From assembly GCA_026129765.1 (NCBI GenBank), contig JAHCHP010000019.1, positions 1 through 64,000 on the forward strand: DNA of 64,000 bases, in the 5' to 3' direction. This DNA comes from Fimbriimonadia bacterium (GTDB lineage: Bacteria > Armatimonadota > Fimbriimonadia > Fimbriimonadales > GBS-DC). This document shows, in pieces, positions 26,781 to 35,218 of the stretch (position 1 is the first letter of the stretch; every line of letters starts with the position of its first letter). The position numbers and the translations under genes were made by a program. The notes beneath the pieces are model-generated. The model saw nothing but the letters and a program-made list of their open reading frames with translations, was not told the origin of the DNA and searched no databases.

Positions 26781-27938
26781 CTAACTACCTTTCAACGCCT
26801 GGTCCAAATCTTCAATCAAATCATCCACATGCTCGATTCCAACCGACAACCGCACCATATTATCGGCAATCTCGCGCAGGTGTCGCTCTTCCTCTGTCAG
26901 ACCGCTGTGAGACATGATCAACGGGTAGCCAATGAGCGACTCAACCCCGCCGAGACTGCTTGCCAGTAAAAAAAGGCGCGTCCCCTCACAGAATCGCTTG
27001 GTCTCTTCCCTGCCCCCTTTCACAAAAGCGCAAACCATCCCCCCAAACCCGCGCATCTGCTCTTTTGCCAGCAGATGTTGCGGGTGATCCGGTAAACCGG
27101 GATACAGGACGCGCTCAATTTTAGGGTGTTCCGCCAAAAAACGAGCCACTGCGATTGCGTTTTCTTGATGAGCGCGCATCCGAATCGCCAGCGTTTTCAT
27201 TCCCCGTAGAGTCAACCACGCCTCAAAAGGAGATAAAATACCGCCCGCAATCGCTTGCTGGTCCCAAATCGCATCGGCTAAAGTCGCGTCGTTCAAAGCC
27301 ACTGCGCCCGCTGTCAGATCGCTATGTCCACCCAAGTACTTGGTTGCGCTATGAACTACAAAATCGGCTCCCCACGACAGAGGGTTCTGCAGATAAGGGG
27401 TCGCGAAGGTGTTGTCGACTGCCACCCAAGCCCCGTGCCGCTTCCCCAGCGCGCAGAGTGAGCGTAGATCAATGACATAAGTTAGGGGGTTTGTGGGCGA
27501 TTCCAACCACAAGAGGCGCGTGTTGGGACGGAAAGCGGCTTCTACCTCTGAGATTTGAGCGCAATCGACATACGTCGTTTCGATTCCATGATGTTTTTGA
27601 AGCATTTTCAATAGCGATATCGTGCCGCCATACACATCGCGAATACAAACCACATGGTCGCCCGAAGAAAGCAGCCCAAAAACCGCGCTCTCCGCTGCCA
27701 TCCCCGAAGCGAACAAGAACGCATGATTTGCGCCTTCTAACGATGCCAAGCACTCCTCAGCGGCTTTACGCGTGGGGTTCTGGACACGGGAATATTCGTA
27801 CCCTCCCCCTTCCCTATCCAGGCTTTCGAACTGGTAATTCGTGGTCGCGTAGATGGGAGTAACGATGGCGCCTGTCGCGGGACAAGGCGGCTGTCCTGCC
27901 CTGATAGCGCGCGTTTCGAAGCGAAGTGACGAGCTCAT
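26781..27938 (-). CDS. Cystathionine gamma-synthase/lyase-type PLP enzyme
   Basis: The 385-aa enzyme belongs to the Cys/Met metabolism PLP family (MetB/CGL/MGL). Motifs: RFETRAIRAGQ start, the phosphate-contact YSRVQNPTR, AVDNTFATPYLQNP, and the Schiff-base lysine in HSATKYLGGHSD. ESLIGYP near the C-terminus is typical of cystathionine gamma-synthase/lyase. It either joins cysteine and acylhomoserine or cleaves cystathionine; sequence alone does not decide. The ATG at 27938 (MSSSLRFETR) is preferred over one 15 codons upstream. Divergent from the sensory operon, with about 70 bp between. Confidence 0.9.
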   Translation of the reverse strand: MSSSLRFETRAIRAGQPPCPATGAIVTPIYATTNYQFESLDREGGGYEYSRVQNPTRKAAEECLASLEGANHAFLFASGMAAESAVFGLLSSGDHVVCIRDVYGGTISLLKMLQKHHGIETTYVDCAQISEVEAAFRPNTRLLWLESPTNPLTYVIDLRSLCALGKRHGAWVAVDNTFATPYLQNPLSWGADFVVHSATKYLGGHSDLTAGAVALNDATLADAIWDQQAIAGGILSPFEAWLTLRGMKTLAIRMRAHQENAIAVARFLAEHPKIERVLYPGLPDHPQHLLAKEQMRGFGGMVCAFVKGGREETKRFCEGTRLFLLASSLGGVESLIGYPLIMSHSGLTEEERHLREIADNMVRLSVGIEHVDDLIEDLDQALKGS

Positions 27939-28009
27939 GGAGTTCTGTTTCGCGCCTCCCAAAAATATCCCTGCAATATTCAAGGGGATGTGCCGAAAAT
28001 GGAACTGAA

Positions 28010-28381
28010 ATGACGATTTTGATCGTTGACGATGAGGAGATTTTGCACCTGCTTCTCGGAGATGTCTTAGAGAAGGATGGGTACCAAATCTACCATGCCT
28101 ATCACGGGCAACAGGCGCTGGAATTGATGAAAACTGAAGCGTTCGATCTGCTGCTGACCGACATCCATATGCCGGTCATGAGCGGGATTGAACTGATAGA
28201 TCAAACCCACGCGCAGCAACCGAAACTGCCCATTATTGTCATGGACAGCTACCCTCACTGCGTCACCCAGTCCCACGTGAGCGAATGGGTGACAAAAGTG
28301 ATTACCAAACCTTTCGACCTCGTGGATATGAGAAATGCGATTCAGGAGGTGGAAAGGAATCAATTACGGAGTGCCGCATGA
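28010..28381 (+). CDS. Single-domain response regulator (receiver)
   Basis: The 123-aa stand-alone receiver domain has the acidic pair in VDDEE (7-10), the phospho-acceptor Asp51 in LLLTDIHMP, a Ser in the switch region (MDSYPH), and the invariant Lys in ITKPFD. There is no output domain, so it must pass its signal by protein contact. It heads an operon with a TonB-dependent receptor, a periplasmic binding protein, a sensor kinase and a receiver-kinase. Its stop overlaps the receptor start by ATGA. The likely kinase partners are the two histidine kinases downstream. No clear ribosome binding site precedes ATG 28010. Confidence 0.88.
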   Translation: MTILIVDDEEILHLLLGDVLEKDGYQIYHAYHGQQALELMKTEAFDLLLTDIHMPVMSGIELIDQTHAQQPKLPIIVMDSYPHCVTQSHVSEWVTKVITKPFDLVDMRNAIQEVERNQLRSAA

Positions 28382-30255
28382 AAAAAATTGCCTTGATCGC
28401 AGCGGGCATAGCGAGTGCCCTTCCCCTTTATGCCCAGCATACATCCGACACGGCAGAGTGGCTTTTTTCCGATCCAGGTCAAATCACAACTGCCGCCACC
28501 CGAACCACCCGAAAAATTAGCGAAGCTTTTACCACCGTCCGCGTTATCTCCCAACAAGAAATCCGGCTCTCCGGTGTTTGGACTGTTCAAGAAGCCTTAG
28601 AGCGGTTAGTGGTCGATTTAGAGTCGCAAGAAGGGTCCGTCAACCGCTTTATCACCGCCAGAGGCGCGTATGCCTCTTCGGAATTCAACGAACGGCTGCT
28701 CTTCTTGATCGATGGAATCCCCTATAATGACGCTCTTTTTGGCACATTCTCGCCGATGGCAATGCCAGTCAGCGCGATTGAGCGTATTGAGGTTGCCTAT
28801 GGTCCTGGCTCTGCCGTTTACGGAGCCAACGCCTTGGCAGGGGTGGTCAATATCGTCACAAAGAATGCGCAGAGCGATGCGAGGGCGGGCTATGCCGCGC
28901 GGGGCGGGTGGCTTTCTTCCATCACCTTTAACGCCAATTCGCTCCCCCAAAACTCCACGCTCTTTGTGAATGGGGCATTCTGGAATGAACCTGATAACGA
29001 CCGGCTGAGAAACAACGACTCGCGCGCTCAGTATCTTCACCTGCAATCGGTTTTGGGCAAAGAAGGCGAAAACCAGTGGAAGTTTAACTATCGCTATTTC
29101 AATACGAACCGTGGCAGTGTTGGGATGCGTTATGGTGTGGAGCCAACTCCCAACGACCGATTGCGTCCGATCAGCCATTGGCTCACAATAGAGAACCAAT
29201 CTGCGTCCGATCAGGAACAGCGATCCCTTCGCCTGTATGGGATGGTGGGCGATGTCGACTTCCGGCGCGAATCTCCGCCTTCATCAGGCAATATCGGCGA
29301 GATTCCTTTCAATCAGAAACAGATCGGTTTAGAGTGGTCATGGAATCAATTTTCCAGCTATCAAACCCTCACGGCAGGGATGGATGCGCGTCTTATGAGC
29401 GTCAGCGGTCCCATTGTAGGCAGCCACACACATAACAACTACGCCCTATTTCTCCAATCAGAGTGGTCTTTTGGACGCCTCAGTCCCATAGCGGGCGCGC
29501 GTTTTGACCACCATTCTACCTATGGCAGCCAGTTCAGCCCCCGTATCGGTCTCAACTATGCCGTGAATGATGAAGGTCGCCTGCGCGCATCGTTCGGACG
29601 CGCCTATCGCGCTCCCAACCTGCAAGAACTGTATCTGAACGGCTTCCAAGTCTGGATGAACGTCAACCCCTTCGGCGTAGTTCCGCTAACCATTTATGGC
29701 GATTCTACGCTTAAGCCAGAAACCGTCGAGTCGCTGGAGTTTGGTTACCAACAAACCCTGCCGAACGGATGGCGAACCGACATCAGCTATTTTGAAAGCA
29801 AAATTCATAACACAATCAATTTATTTGGCGTGGACCCCAGCCGCCCTCTGGATCGCGTTTACAAAAACACAGGCACCGCGAAATCGCGCGGGTGGACATT
29901 GGAGTTGAACCGCCAAATCCACTCTCATTTAGAAGTGGCTGCTGCCTATATGAGGGTCTTCAGTCCCGCTATCGATAATGATGCCTACTCTTCCCCTCAT
30001 AGAGCGACCTTCAAAATCGCCTTGAAAGACCTGAAAGGCTGGAGTGGTCATCTGCTGATGGCTGCGCCCGCAACCCGTCGCGACGATAAAGTCGTTGGGG
30101 GGATTTTAGGCTTCCTTTCTATTCATTATCGCTCAAACAACCAATATGATTATGGACTTCGTATAGATAACCTGTTCAACTCGCCGAACCATATCGCTTC
30201 GGATGTTCCCGGCAGTGGTCGGGCTTGGTGGGTCTATGTCGGAAGAGAATGGTAA
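28378..30255 (+). CDS. TonB-dependent outer-membrane receptor
   Basis: The 625-aa protein has a signal peptide (MKKIALIAAGIASALPLYA). The plug domain (about 40-165) opens with ITTAATRTTRKISEAFTTV and contains IDGIPYND and the YGPGSAVYGANALAGVVNIVTK block typical of TonB receptors. The beta-barrel includes FSPRIGLNYAV, RASFGRAYRAPNLQELYL and SLEFGYQQTL. It ends in an aromatic residue (REW), as expected for outer-membrane barrels. It would import a scarce ligand such as a siderophore, corrinoid or metal complex; the ligand is unknown. No TonB or ExbBD is nearby. Overlaps with both neighbours point to co-translation with the signalling genes. Confidence 0.92.
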   Translation: MKKIALIAAGIASALPLYAQHTSDTAEWLFSDPGQITTAATRTTRKISEAFTTVRVISQQEIRLSGVWTVQEALERLVVDLESQEGSVNRFITARGAYASSEFNERLLFLIDGIPYNDALFGTFSPMAMPVSAIERIEVAYGPGSAVYGANALAGVVNIVTKNAQSDARAGYAARGGWLSSITFNANSLPQNSTLFVNGAFWNEPDNDRLRNNDSRAQYLHLQSVLGKEGENQWKFNYRYFNTNRGSVGMRYGVEPTPNDRLRPISHWLTIENQSASDQEQRSLRLYGMVGDVDFRRESPPSSGNIGEIPFNQKQIGLEWSWNQFSSYQTLTAGMDARLMSVSGPIVGSHTHNNYALFLQSEWSFGRLSPIAGARFDHHSTYGSQFSPRIGLNYAVNDEGRLRASFGRAYRAPNLQELYLNGFQVWMNVNPFGVVPLTIYGDSTLKPETVESLEFGYQQTLPNGWRTDISYFESKIHNTINLFGVDPSRPLDRVYKNTGTAKSRGWTLELNRQIHSHLEVAAAYMRVFSPAIDNDAYSSPHRATFKIALKDLKGWSGHLLMAAPATRRDDKVVGGILGFLSIHYRSNNQYDYGLRIDNLFNSPNHIASDVPGSGRAWWVYVGREW

Positions 30256-31271
30256 ACGTTTCGCTTTTTCGGGGAGTTTGTCTCATCGCGCTGGGCATTT
30301 GTTTATCAAGCTCGGTGGCTGACAGCGCATTGCCGCGCTCTCCCCTGCCCGCCCCTATGCCCCAAGTCTTAGTGATCAAGAGCGCAGAAGCGGGCATCTA
30401 TGACCAGGCGGTCAAAGGGCTGATGGAGGGACTGGAAAAGAACGGTTATCGGTTGGGGAAATCGGTCGAAGCCCACCAAGTCAGCCTTCCTGCCGACAAA
30501 AAGAACGAAGAGCGCTTCCTCACGAACCTGTTGCAAAAGAAACCCGATCTCGTAGTCGCGATTGGAACCGACGCCGCCGTCAAAATCCGAGCGTCCTTAA
30601 ACCAGAACAATTTGAAACAGGTTCCGGTCGTTTTCACGATGGTGCTGGACCCGGTCGCGCTCCAACTGGTACAATCTCTGAACCGAAGCGGGGGACAATT
30701 TGCGGGAGTCTCGTTGATCATTCCCCCTGCGCGCCAGTTCCAGCTCATACGCGATGTGCTGCCAGAAGCGAAATCGATCGGCGTCATTTTCAACCAAGAG
30801 GAACCGATTTTCCAGCGTCTGGTCACGAGCGCGCAAAACGATTGCCAACGGTTTGGTTTTGAATTGCGCGCGCTGCCCCTCTCACCCCAACAAGATATCG
30901 CCTCCGCTTTGGCGACTTGGAGCGAGCCGCCCGATGCGATCTGGCTGATACCGGATAAGCTGACTGTGGACCAAGAGCCGTTCAAGCAGATTATGAGTTT
31001 CGCCGATCAAAAAAAGGTGCCGGTCATCGCATTTGCGGAACTGTTTGTGCGGCAAGGCGCGCTGGCAGCCTTAGCAACCGATTTTTATGACCAAGGCGCC
31101 ACCGCCGCAGAAATGGTCTCCGCGATCCTGAGAGGCGATAGACCTGAAGAGATGCCGGTTCGCGCGCCCAGAAACTACAAACTGACCTTTAATCTCAGCA
31201 AAGCCAAACAACTAAACTTGACGATACCCGACACTCTGATCAACCTGGCGGATACGCTCATCGAAAAATAA
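30249..31271 (+). CDS. ABC-type periplasmic substrate-binding protein (PF04392-like)
   Basis: The 340-aa protein has a signal peptide (about 1-27). A two-lobe binding fold of the ABC_sub_bind family follows, with QVLVIKSAEAGIYDQAVKGL, KPDLVVAIGTDAAVKIR, PVVFTMVLDP, KSIGVIFNQEEP and KKVPVIAFAELFVRQGALAAL. Family members bind small ligands such as amino acids for import, but no ABC permease or ATPase is present here. Placed between an outer-membrane receptor and a membrane sensor kinase, it may instead present ligand to the kinase. The start overlaps the receptor stop (ATGGTAA); the stop shares one base with the kinase start. Confidence 0.87.
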   Translation: MVNVSLFRGVCLIALGICLSSSVADSALPRSPLPAPMPQVLVIKSAEAGIYDQAVKGLMEGLEKNGYRLGKSVEAHQVSLPADKKNEERFLTNLLQKKPDLVVAIGTDAAVKIRASLNQNNLKQVPVVFTMVLDPVALQLVQSLNRSGGQFAGVSLIIPPARQFQLIRDVLPEAKSIGVIFNQEEPIFQRLVTSAQNDCQRFGFELRALPLSPQQDIASALATWSEPPDAIWLIPDKLTVDQEPFKQIMSFADQKKVPVIAFAELFVRQGALAALATDFYDQGATAAEMVSAILRGDRPEEMPVRAPRNYKLTFNLSKAKQLNLTIPDTLINLADTLIEK

Positions 31272-33841
31272 TGTTCAAGAGACTGATACCTTCCGGCATT
31301 TCACAGCGATTAGTGATCAATTATGGATTGGTGGCGGTGCTGCCTGTGATTTTGGCAGTGCTTGCGCTCGCGATTCATATCAGCGACCAAGTGCAGGTCG
31401 CCAGTGAGCGATACCGCAGTGAAGCATTAAAGATTTTAAGCCAAAACAACAACGCGATAAAAGAAGCCTCGAATCAAGAACTTCAAGAGATCACCCGCAT
31501 TGTCCGCAAAAAGCAAGGCGATCTGTTGAATAAACAGACAAACGAATTGGCAAAAGACCAGCGCCAACATGTGAGCCAATCGTTGGGCGCGCTGTCTGAA
31601 AACACCGGTAACAACGTCAAGAACCTTCAGGTTCGCGCCAGCCAAAATCTGATCAAAAACTTTGAGGACTTAGAAAAGTCGGTTCATAAAACCCGGCAGG
31701 CAACCACGCGTGAAATGACCGAGTCGGTGGAAAAAATTTCTCAGGAGACGATCAAACAATTAGTTTCCCAAAGCATTCTGCAAATCACCGATCAAGCCTC
31801 CCGGCAGACAGAAAAAACTTTGAAGAAATCGGTGCTGCTATTGACCCTCATTGCGCAGCAGCCCGCCGTCAGAGAGTTCAGAACTCAAGAAAGCCGCTGG
31901 ATTTTACAAACCCTTCAAAACCGGGAAGCAACCTTTCTGAGGCTGAGCATATTGGATCAAGAAGGCAACTCTACGCTGACCGTCAGCGATCTGCCTGAAG
32001 ATGCGCGGGAATTGGGGACCCTCGCGCGCGAAACTTTCGATATGATCGACTCCGGCGAGCCGGTGATGAACGCCAAAACAGTCTTCTATTCGTTCCAGGA
32101 TACGCTCATTCCCCTGCTCTGCGTAGCGGCTCCTATCCGAAGAGAGAATAAGCCGCAAGGCGCTGTCGTGGCGATCATCTCCTTAGAATCGCTCAGTGAA
32201 CTGGCGCGCAATCTTCGCTTCGGGCAATCGGCTTACGCGATGATCTGTACTGCGGAAGGGGAAATATTGGCGCATAGAGACAATAGTCAGATAGGTAAAA
32301 CAGAGAGTCAATTCCTCTCGAAGATAAAATCATCGGAAGATCAAGAATTTGGCTATACGGGCGAACTAAGCGATGAAAAAGGCGGGCGGTGCCTGGTCTC
32401 TGCGGTTCCTTTAAGAGCCATGGGATGGACCCTGATTTTTGCTCAGCCTGTGGAAGAAGTGTACGCTTTTACCAAAGAACTTGCCCAAAAATATGAGGCG
32501 TATGGAAAATCGTTCAACCAGACTCTCAATCAGGCATTCGCCAACCGGCTATCGCTGTCTCAAACTGATTTTAACAAGGAATTAAGCAATTTTCGCGGTC
32601 AGCTCGACGAGCAGGCTCAAGAATCGTTCGACAATTTCCAGAAGCAGACCGATGCCAGTTTTGTCGCGCAGGCGAAGCAGCACCAACGAAGCACCGCGCA
32701 GCTCTTAGAGGACCAAACCAATCGCGTGTTGGAAGACCTCCAGAAAGGCATGGCGCAGAAACAAGAAGACTCTTATGCCACGACCGCCGAAGCCTTCGCG
32801 GCAGTCTCCAAGCAGATGCAAAACTCTATTGAGCAACAGGTGGTCACAATTGTCGGTATCGGCATCCTCTTTGTCTCGTTTTGCGCCTTGTTAGGATCAT
32901 TTGTATTGAACCGGACTGTGGTGAAGCCCTTATTGAAATTGGCGGAAGCCTCCAGGGAAATCGCGCACGGCAACCTAAATCACCGGGTGCCGGTTCCACT
33001 TCGCAAAGATGAAATTCAAGACCTCTCGATAGCCTTTAACCAGATGGCAGAGGCGTTGCAACAAAGCAAGAGCCAACTGAGCCAGACTCAATCGCAATTA
33101 GTGCAGTCCGCGAAGTTGGCATCGCTCGGCACTTTGGCGTCTGGTGTGGCGCACGAGCTGAATCAGCCCTTAGCGATTATTCGAGCGATTGCTCAACAGA
33201 ACTTGCAAACGATCCAGCAAGAACATGACAAACCCCTTAATGAGAATGAAGTGGCGATGCTGAAAGAGGATTTGGAACTGGTGGAAAAACAGACCGCGCG
33301 TATGAGCAAAATCATCCTGCACCTGCGCACTTTCTCGCGGAAGTCATCGCCCGATTTTGAACCCGTGAACCTGAACGAGGTCGCCCAGAACGCGCTTGTG
33401 CTACTTCGTGAACAGCTCCGGCAGCGCGATATCGAGTTAGACGAGCAGTATGATGACACTCTTCCCTGCTCGCCGGGCGATGCAAACGCGCTGGAACAGA
33501 TCGCTATCAACTTAATCACCAACGCGCGTGATGCCTTGGAGACCGTTGAGAATGCTAAACTGATCCTGATCACGCGGCAGGCGCACGAAAATGGTTCATC
33601 CTGGACAGAACTGCATGTGTCTGATAATGGTCCCGGAATCCCCGCCGAGATTTTCGACACGATTTTCGACCCCTTCTTCACCACCAAAGACCCTGGAAAA
33701 GGAACCGGACTGGGGCTTTCGATATCACTGGAGATCGCGGAAAAACATCAGGGCAAGCTGATAGCGACCCGCTCGGAGCAAGGCGGCGCATGCTTTATTT
33801 TGAGGCTGCCAGCCATAAACCAGTCTCAAGCAGCAGCCTAA
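31271..33841 (+). CDS. Membrane sensor histidine kinase with extracytoplasmic Cache-like domain
   Basis: The 856-aa inner-membrane kinase has a first transmembrane helix at about 17-38. A long coiled-coil-like stretch (about 50-190) leads to a Cache-type sensor (about 195-390; SAYAMICTAEGEILAH, LVSAVPLRAMGWTLIFAQP). A second coiled coil (about 400-520), a second membrane helix (about 528-552), HAMP, and a HisKA domain with the phospho-His in GVAHELNQPLAI follow. The HATPase has N-box LITNARDALE, DNGPGIP and GKGTGLGLSIS. It probably reads the ligand held by the preceding binding protein and phosphorylates the receivers at either end of the operon. TAATG overlap with the upstream stop. Confidence 0.92.
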   Translation: MFKRLIPSGISQRLVINYGLVAVLPVILAVLALAIHISDQVQVASERYRSEALKILSQNNNAIKEASNQELQEITRIVRKKQGDLLNKQTNELAKDQRQHVSQSLGALSENTGNNVKNLQVRASQNLIKNFEDLEKSVHKTRQATTREMTESVEKISQETIKQLVSQSILQITDQASRQTEKTLKKSVLLLTLIAQQPAVREFRTQESRWILQTLQNREATFLRLSILDQEGNSTLTVSDLPEDARELGTLARETFDMIDSGEPVMNAKTVFYSFQDTLIPLLCVAAPIRRENKPQGAVVAIISLESLSELARNLRFGQSAYAMICTAEGEILAHRDNSQIGKTESQFLSKIKSSEDQEFGYTGELSDEKGGRCLVSAVPLRAMGWTLIFAQPVEEVYAFTKELAQKYEAYGKSFNQTLNQAFANRLSLSQTDFNKELSNFRGQLDEQAQESFDNFQKQTDASFVAQAKQHQRSTAQLLEDQTNRVLEDLQKGMAQKQEDSYATTAEAFAAVSKQMQNSIEQQVVTIVGIGILFVSFCALLGSFVLNRTVVKPLLKLAEASREIAHGNLNHRVPVPLRKDEIQDLSIAFNQMAEALQQSKSQLSQTQSQLVQSAKLASLGTLASGVAHELNQPLAIIRAIAQQNLQTIQQEHDKPLNENEVAMLKEDLELVEKQTARMSKIILHLRTFSRKSSPDFEPVNLNEVAQNALVLLREQLRQRDIELDEQYDDTLPCSPGDANALEQIAINLITNARDALETVENAKLILITRQAHENGSSWTELHVSDNGPGIPAEIFDTIFDPFFTTKDPGKGTGLGLSISLEIAEKHQGKLIATRSEQGGACFILRLPAINQSQAAA

Positions 33842-33869
33842 AATAGCCATAATATTTACTGGGAGAACC

Positions 33870-35069
33870 ATGAATTTAGAACCGATTTTAGTTGTAGATG
33901 ATGAAGAGGGCTTGCGCTATGTGATGACGCGCCAGTTGCGCAGCGCGGGCTACACGGTGGAGGCGGCAGAGGACGGGCAAGAAGCGATTGAAAAACTGTC
34001 TGAAAAACAGTATGCCGTCGTGATCACCGATATGAAAATGCCGCGGGTGGATGGCTTAGGCGTGATCCAAAAAGCGAACGAAATCGCGCCCAATACCGAA
34101 TTAATAGTTTTAACGGGTCATGGTTCTTTGGAAAACGCGGTCGAAGCATTCAAAGCGGGTAATGTTGCCGAATATTTGCTGAAACCTCTGGATGATATAG
34201 GGCTGCTCAACGCGGTGGTGACACGCGCTCTGGAGAAGCGTCACCTGAAGCTTCAAAACCGCCAGTTGACTTCAGAGCTTCAATGCGCTTATGAAGAATT
34301 GAAAAAAACCTCTAAGCAGTTGATCCAATCAGAAAAGATGTCGGCGATTGGACAGTTGGCAGCAGGGGTGGCGCATGAATTGAATAACCCTTTGACAGCG
34401 GTTCTGGGATTCGCCCAGTTTATCGACGAAAAAGTGAAAGAGCAAGCTCCTCGCGAATGGAACGATGAAGACACAAACCGTATCATGAATGCCTTGCAGA
34501 ATGTGGTTAAAGGCGCGCATCGATGCCGGGACATCGTCGCCAGTTTGATCCGTTTCTCGCGTTCAAGCCATGCGGAACTTCATTCGGAGATCGACATAAA
34601 TCAGGTTCTGATGGACGCTTTTGTCTTCACCGAGCATTTGTTGCTGCGTCAAGGCATCACTTTGGTCAAGAACCTGTCTCAGGACCTGCCCAAAGCGATC
34701 GGCAGCGCATCACGCTTGCAGCATGTCTTCACGAATTTAATCATCAACGCGCAGCAAGCCTCCTCTGAAGGGGGCGTTGTCACCGTTACAACTCAATACG
34801 ACCCCAACTCGCAAACCATCGCAATTATGGTGGAAGACAGCGGTCCTGGCATTCAGCCGGATCACCTTCCCCACATCTTTGAAGCCTTCTATACCACGCG
34901 CCCTGAAAGCCATGCTGGGTTGGGGCTTTCTATCGCTTCCCAAATCGTTCAGGAGCATCACGGCGAGATTACGGTGCAAAGCCAGCCGGAGCGAGGATCA
35001 CGGTTTATTGTGAGCCTTCCTATTGCCAAAGCGTTAGAGACCGATCCACCGGATGCGTTGGCGGCATAA
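33870..35069 (+). CDS. Receiver-histidine kinase hybrid
   Basis: The 399-aa cytoplasmic protein has an N-terminal receiver (about 5-120, Asp54 in VVITDMKMP, Lys in YLLKPLDD). A short helical linker leads to a HisKA domain with the phospho-His in GVAHELNNPLTAVLG and a HATPase domain (NLIINAQQASS, DSGPGIQ, HAGLGLSIA). No membrane helices or DNA-binding domain are present. It can receive phosphate from the upstream kinase and relay it on, in effect a phosphorelay middle step. Weak GGGAGAA ribosome binding site. It ends 150 bp before glnA, which has its own promoter. Confidence 0.9.
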   Translation: MNLEPILVVDDEEGLRYVMTRQLRSAGYTVEAAEDGQEAIEKLSEKQYAVVITDMKMPRVDGLGVIQKANEIAPNTELIVLTGHGSLENAVEAFKAGNVAEYLLKPLDDIGLLNAVVTRALEKRHLKLQNRQLTSELQCAYEELKKTSKQLIQSEKMSAIGQLAAGVAHELNNPLTAVLGFAQFIDEKVKEQAPREWNDEDTNRIMNALQNVVKGAHRCRDIVASLIRFSRSSHAELHSEIDINQVLMDAFVFTEHLLLRQGITLVKNLSQDLPKAIGSASRLQHVFTNLIINAQQASSEGGVVTVTTQYDPNSQTIAIMVEDSGPGIQPDHLPHIFEAFYTTRPESHAGLGLSIASQIVQEHHGEITVQSQPERGSRFIVSLPIAKALETDPPDALAA

Positions 35070-35086
35070 GAAGTGTTAGAAAAGAC

Positions 35087-35117
35087 TTGACACGCCTCCA
35101 ATCGAGTCGGGTATAAT
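35087..35117 (+). promoter_or_regulatory. glnA promoter
   Basis: TTGACA (35087-35092) and TATAAT (35112-35117, within GGGTATAAT) are both consensus, but the 19-nt spacer is longer than optimal. It lies about 100 nt upstream of glnA. Confidence 0.75.
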
Positions 35118-35137
35118 TTCGACAGCAAAGAACAATG

Positions 35138-35174
35138 GACGTTCTCGCCGATCTGGCATGGGAGCGTCTTTTTT
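35138..35174 (+). terminator. Terminator-like hairpin in the glnA leader (possible attenuator)
   Basis: GACGTTCTC (35138-35146) pairs with GGGAGCGTC (35160-35168), with two G-U wobbles, around a 13-nt loop. TTTTTT at 35169-35174 follows, then CTTTTT. It lies between the promoter and the glnA ribosome binding site at 35203-35209, so it could abort transcription of glnA. No known glutamine riboswitch core sequence is recognised. Confidence 0.6.
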
Positions 35175-35218
35175 CTTTTTCTGCGCAGGACAAGGTTCTT
35201 ACAAGGAGGCAGACCAGC

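Noticed and set aside
35118-35218. Known glutamine riboswitch before glnA
   Set aside because: The conserved core sequence of the glnA RNA class could not be found; only a terminator-like hairpin is seen.
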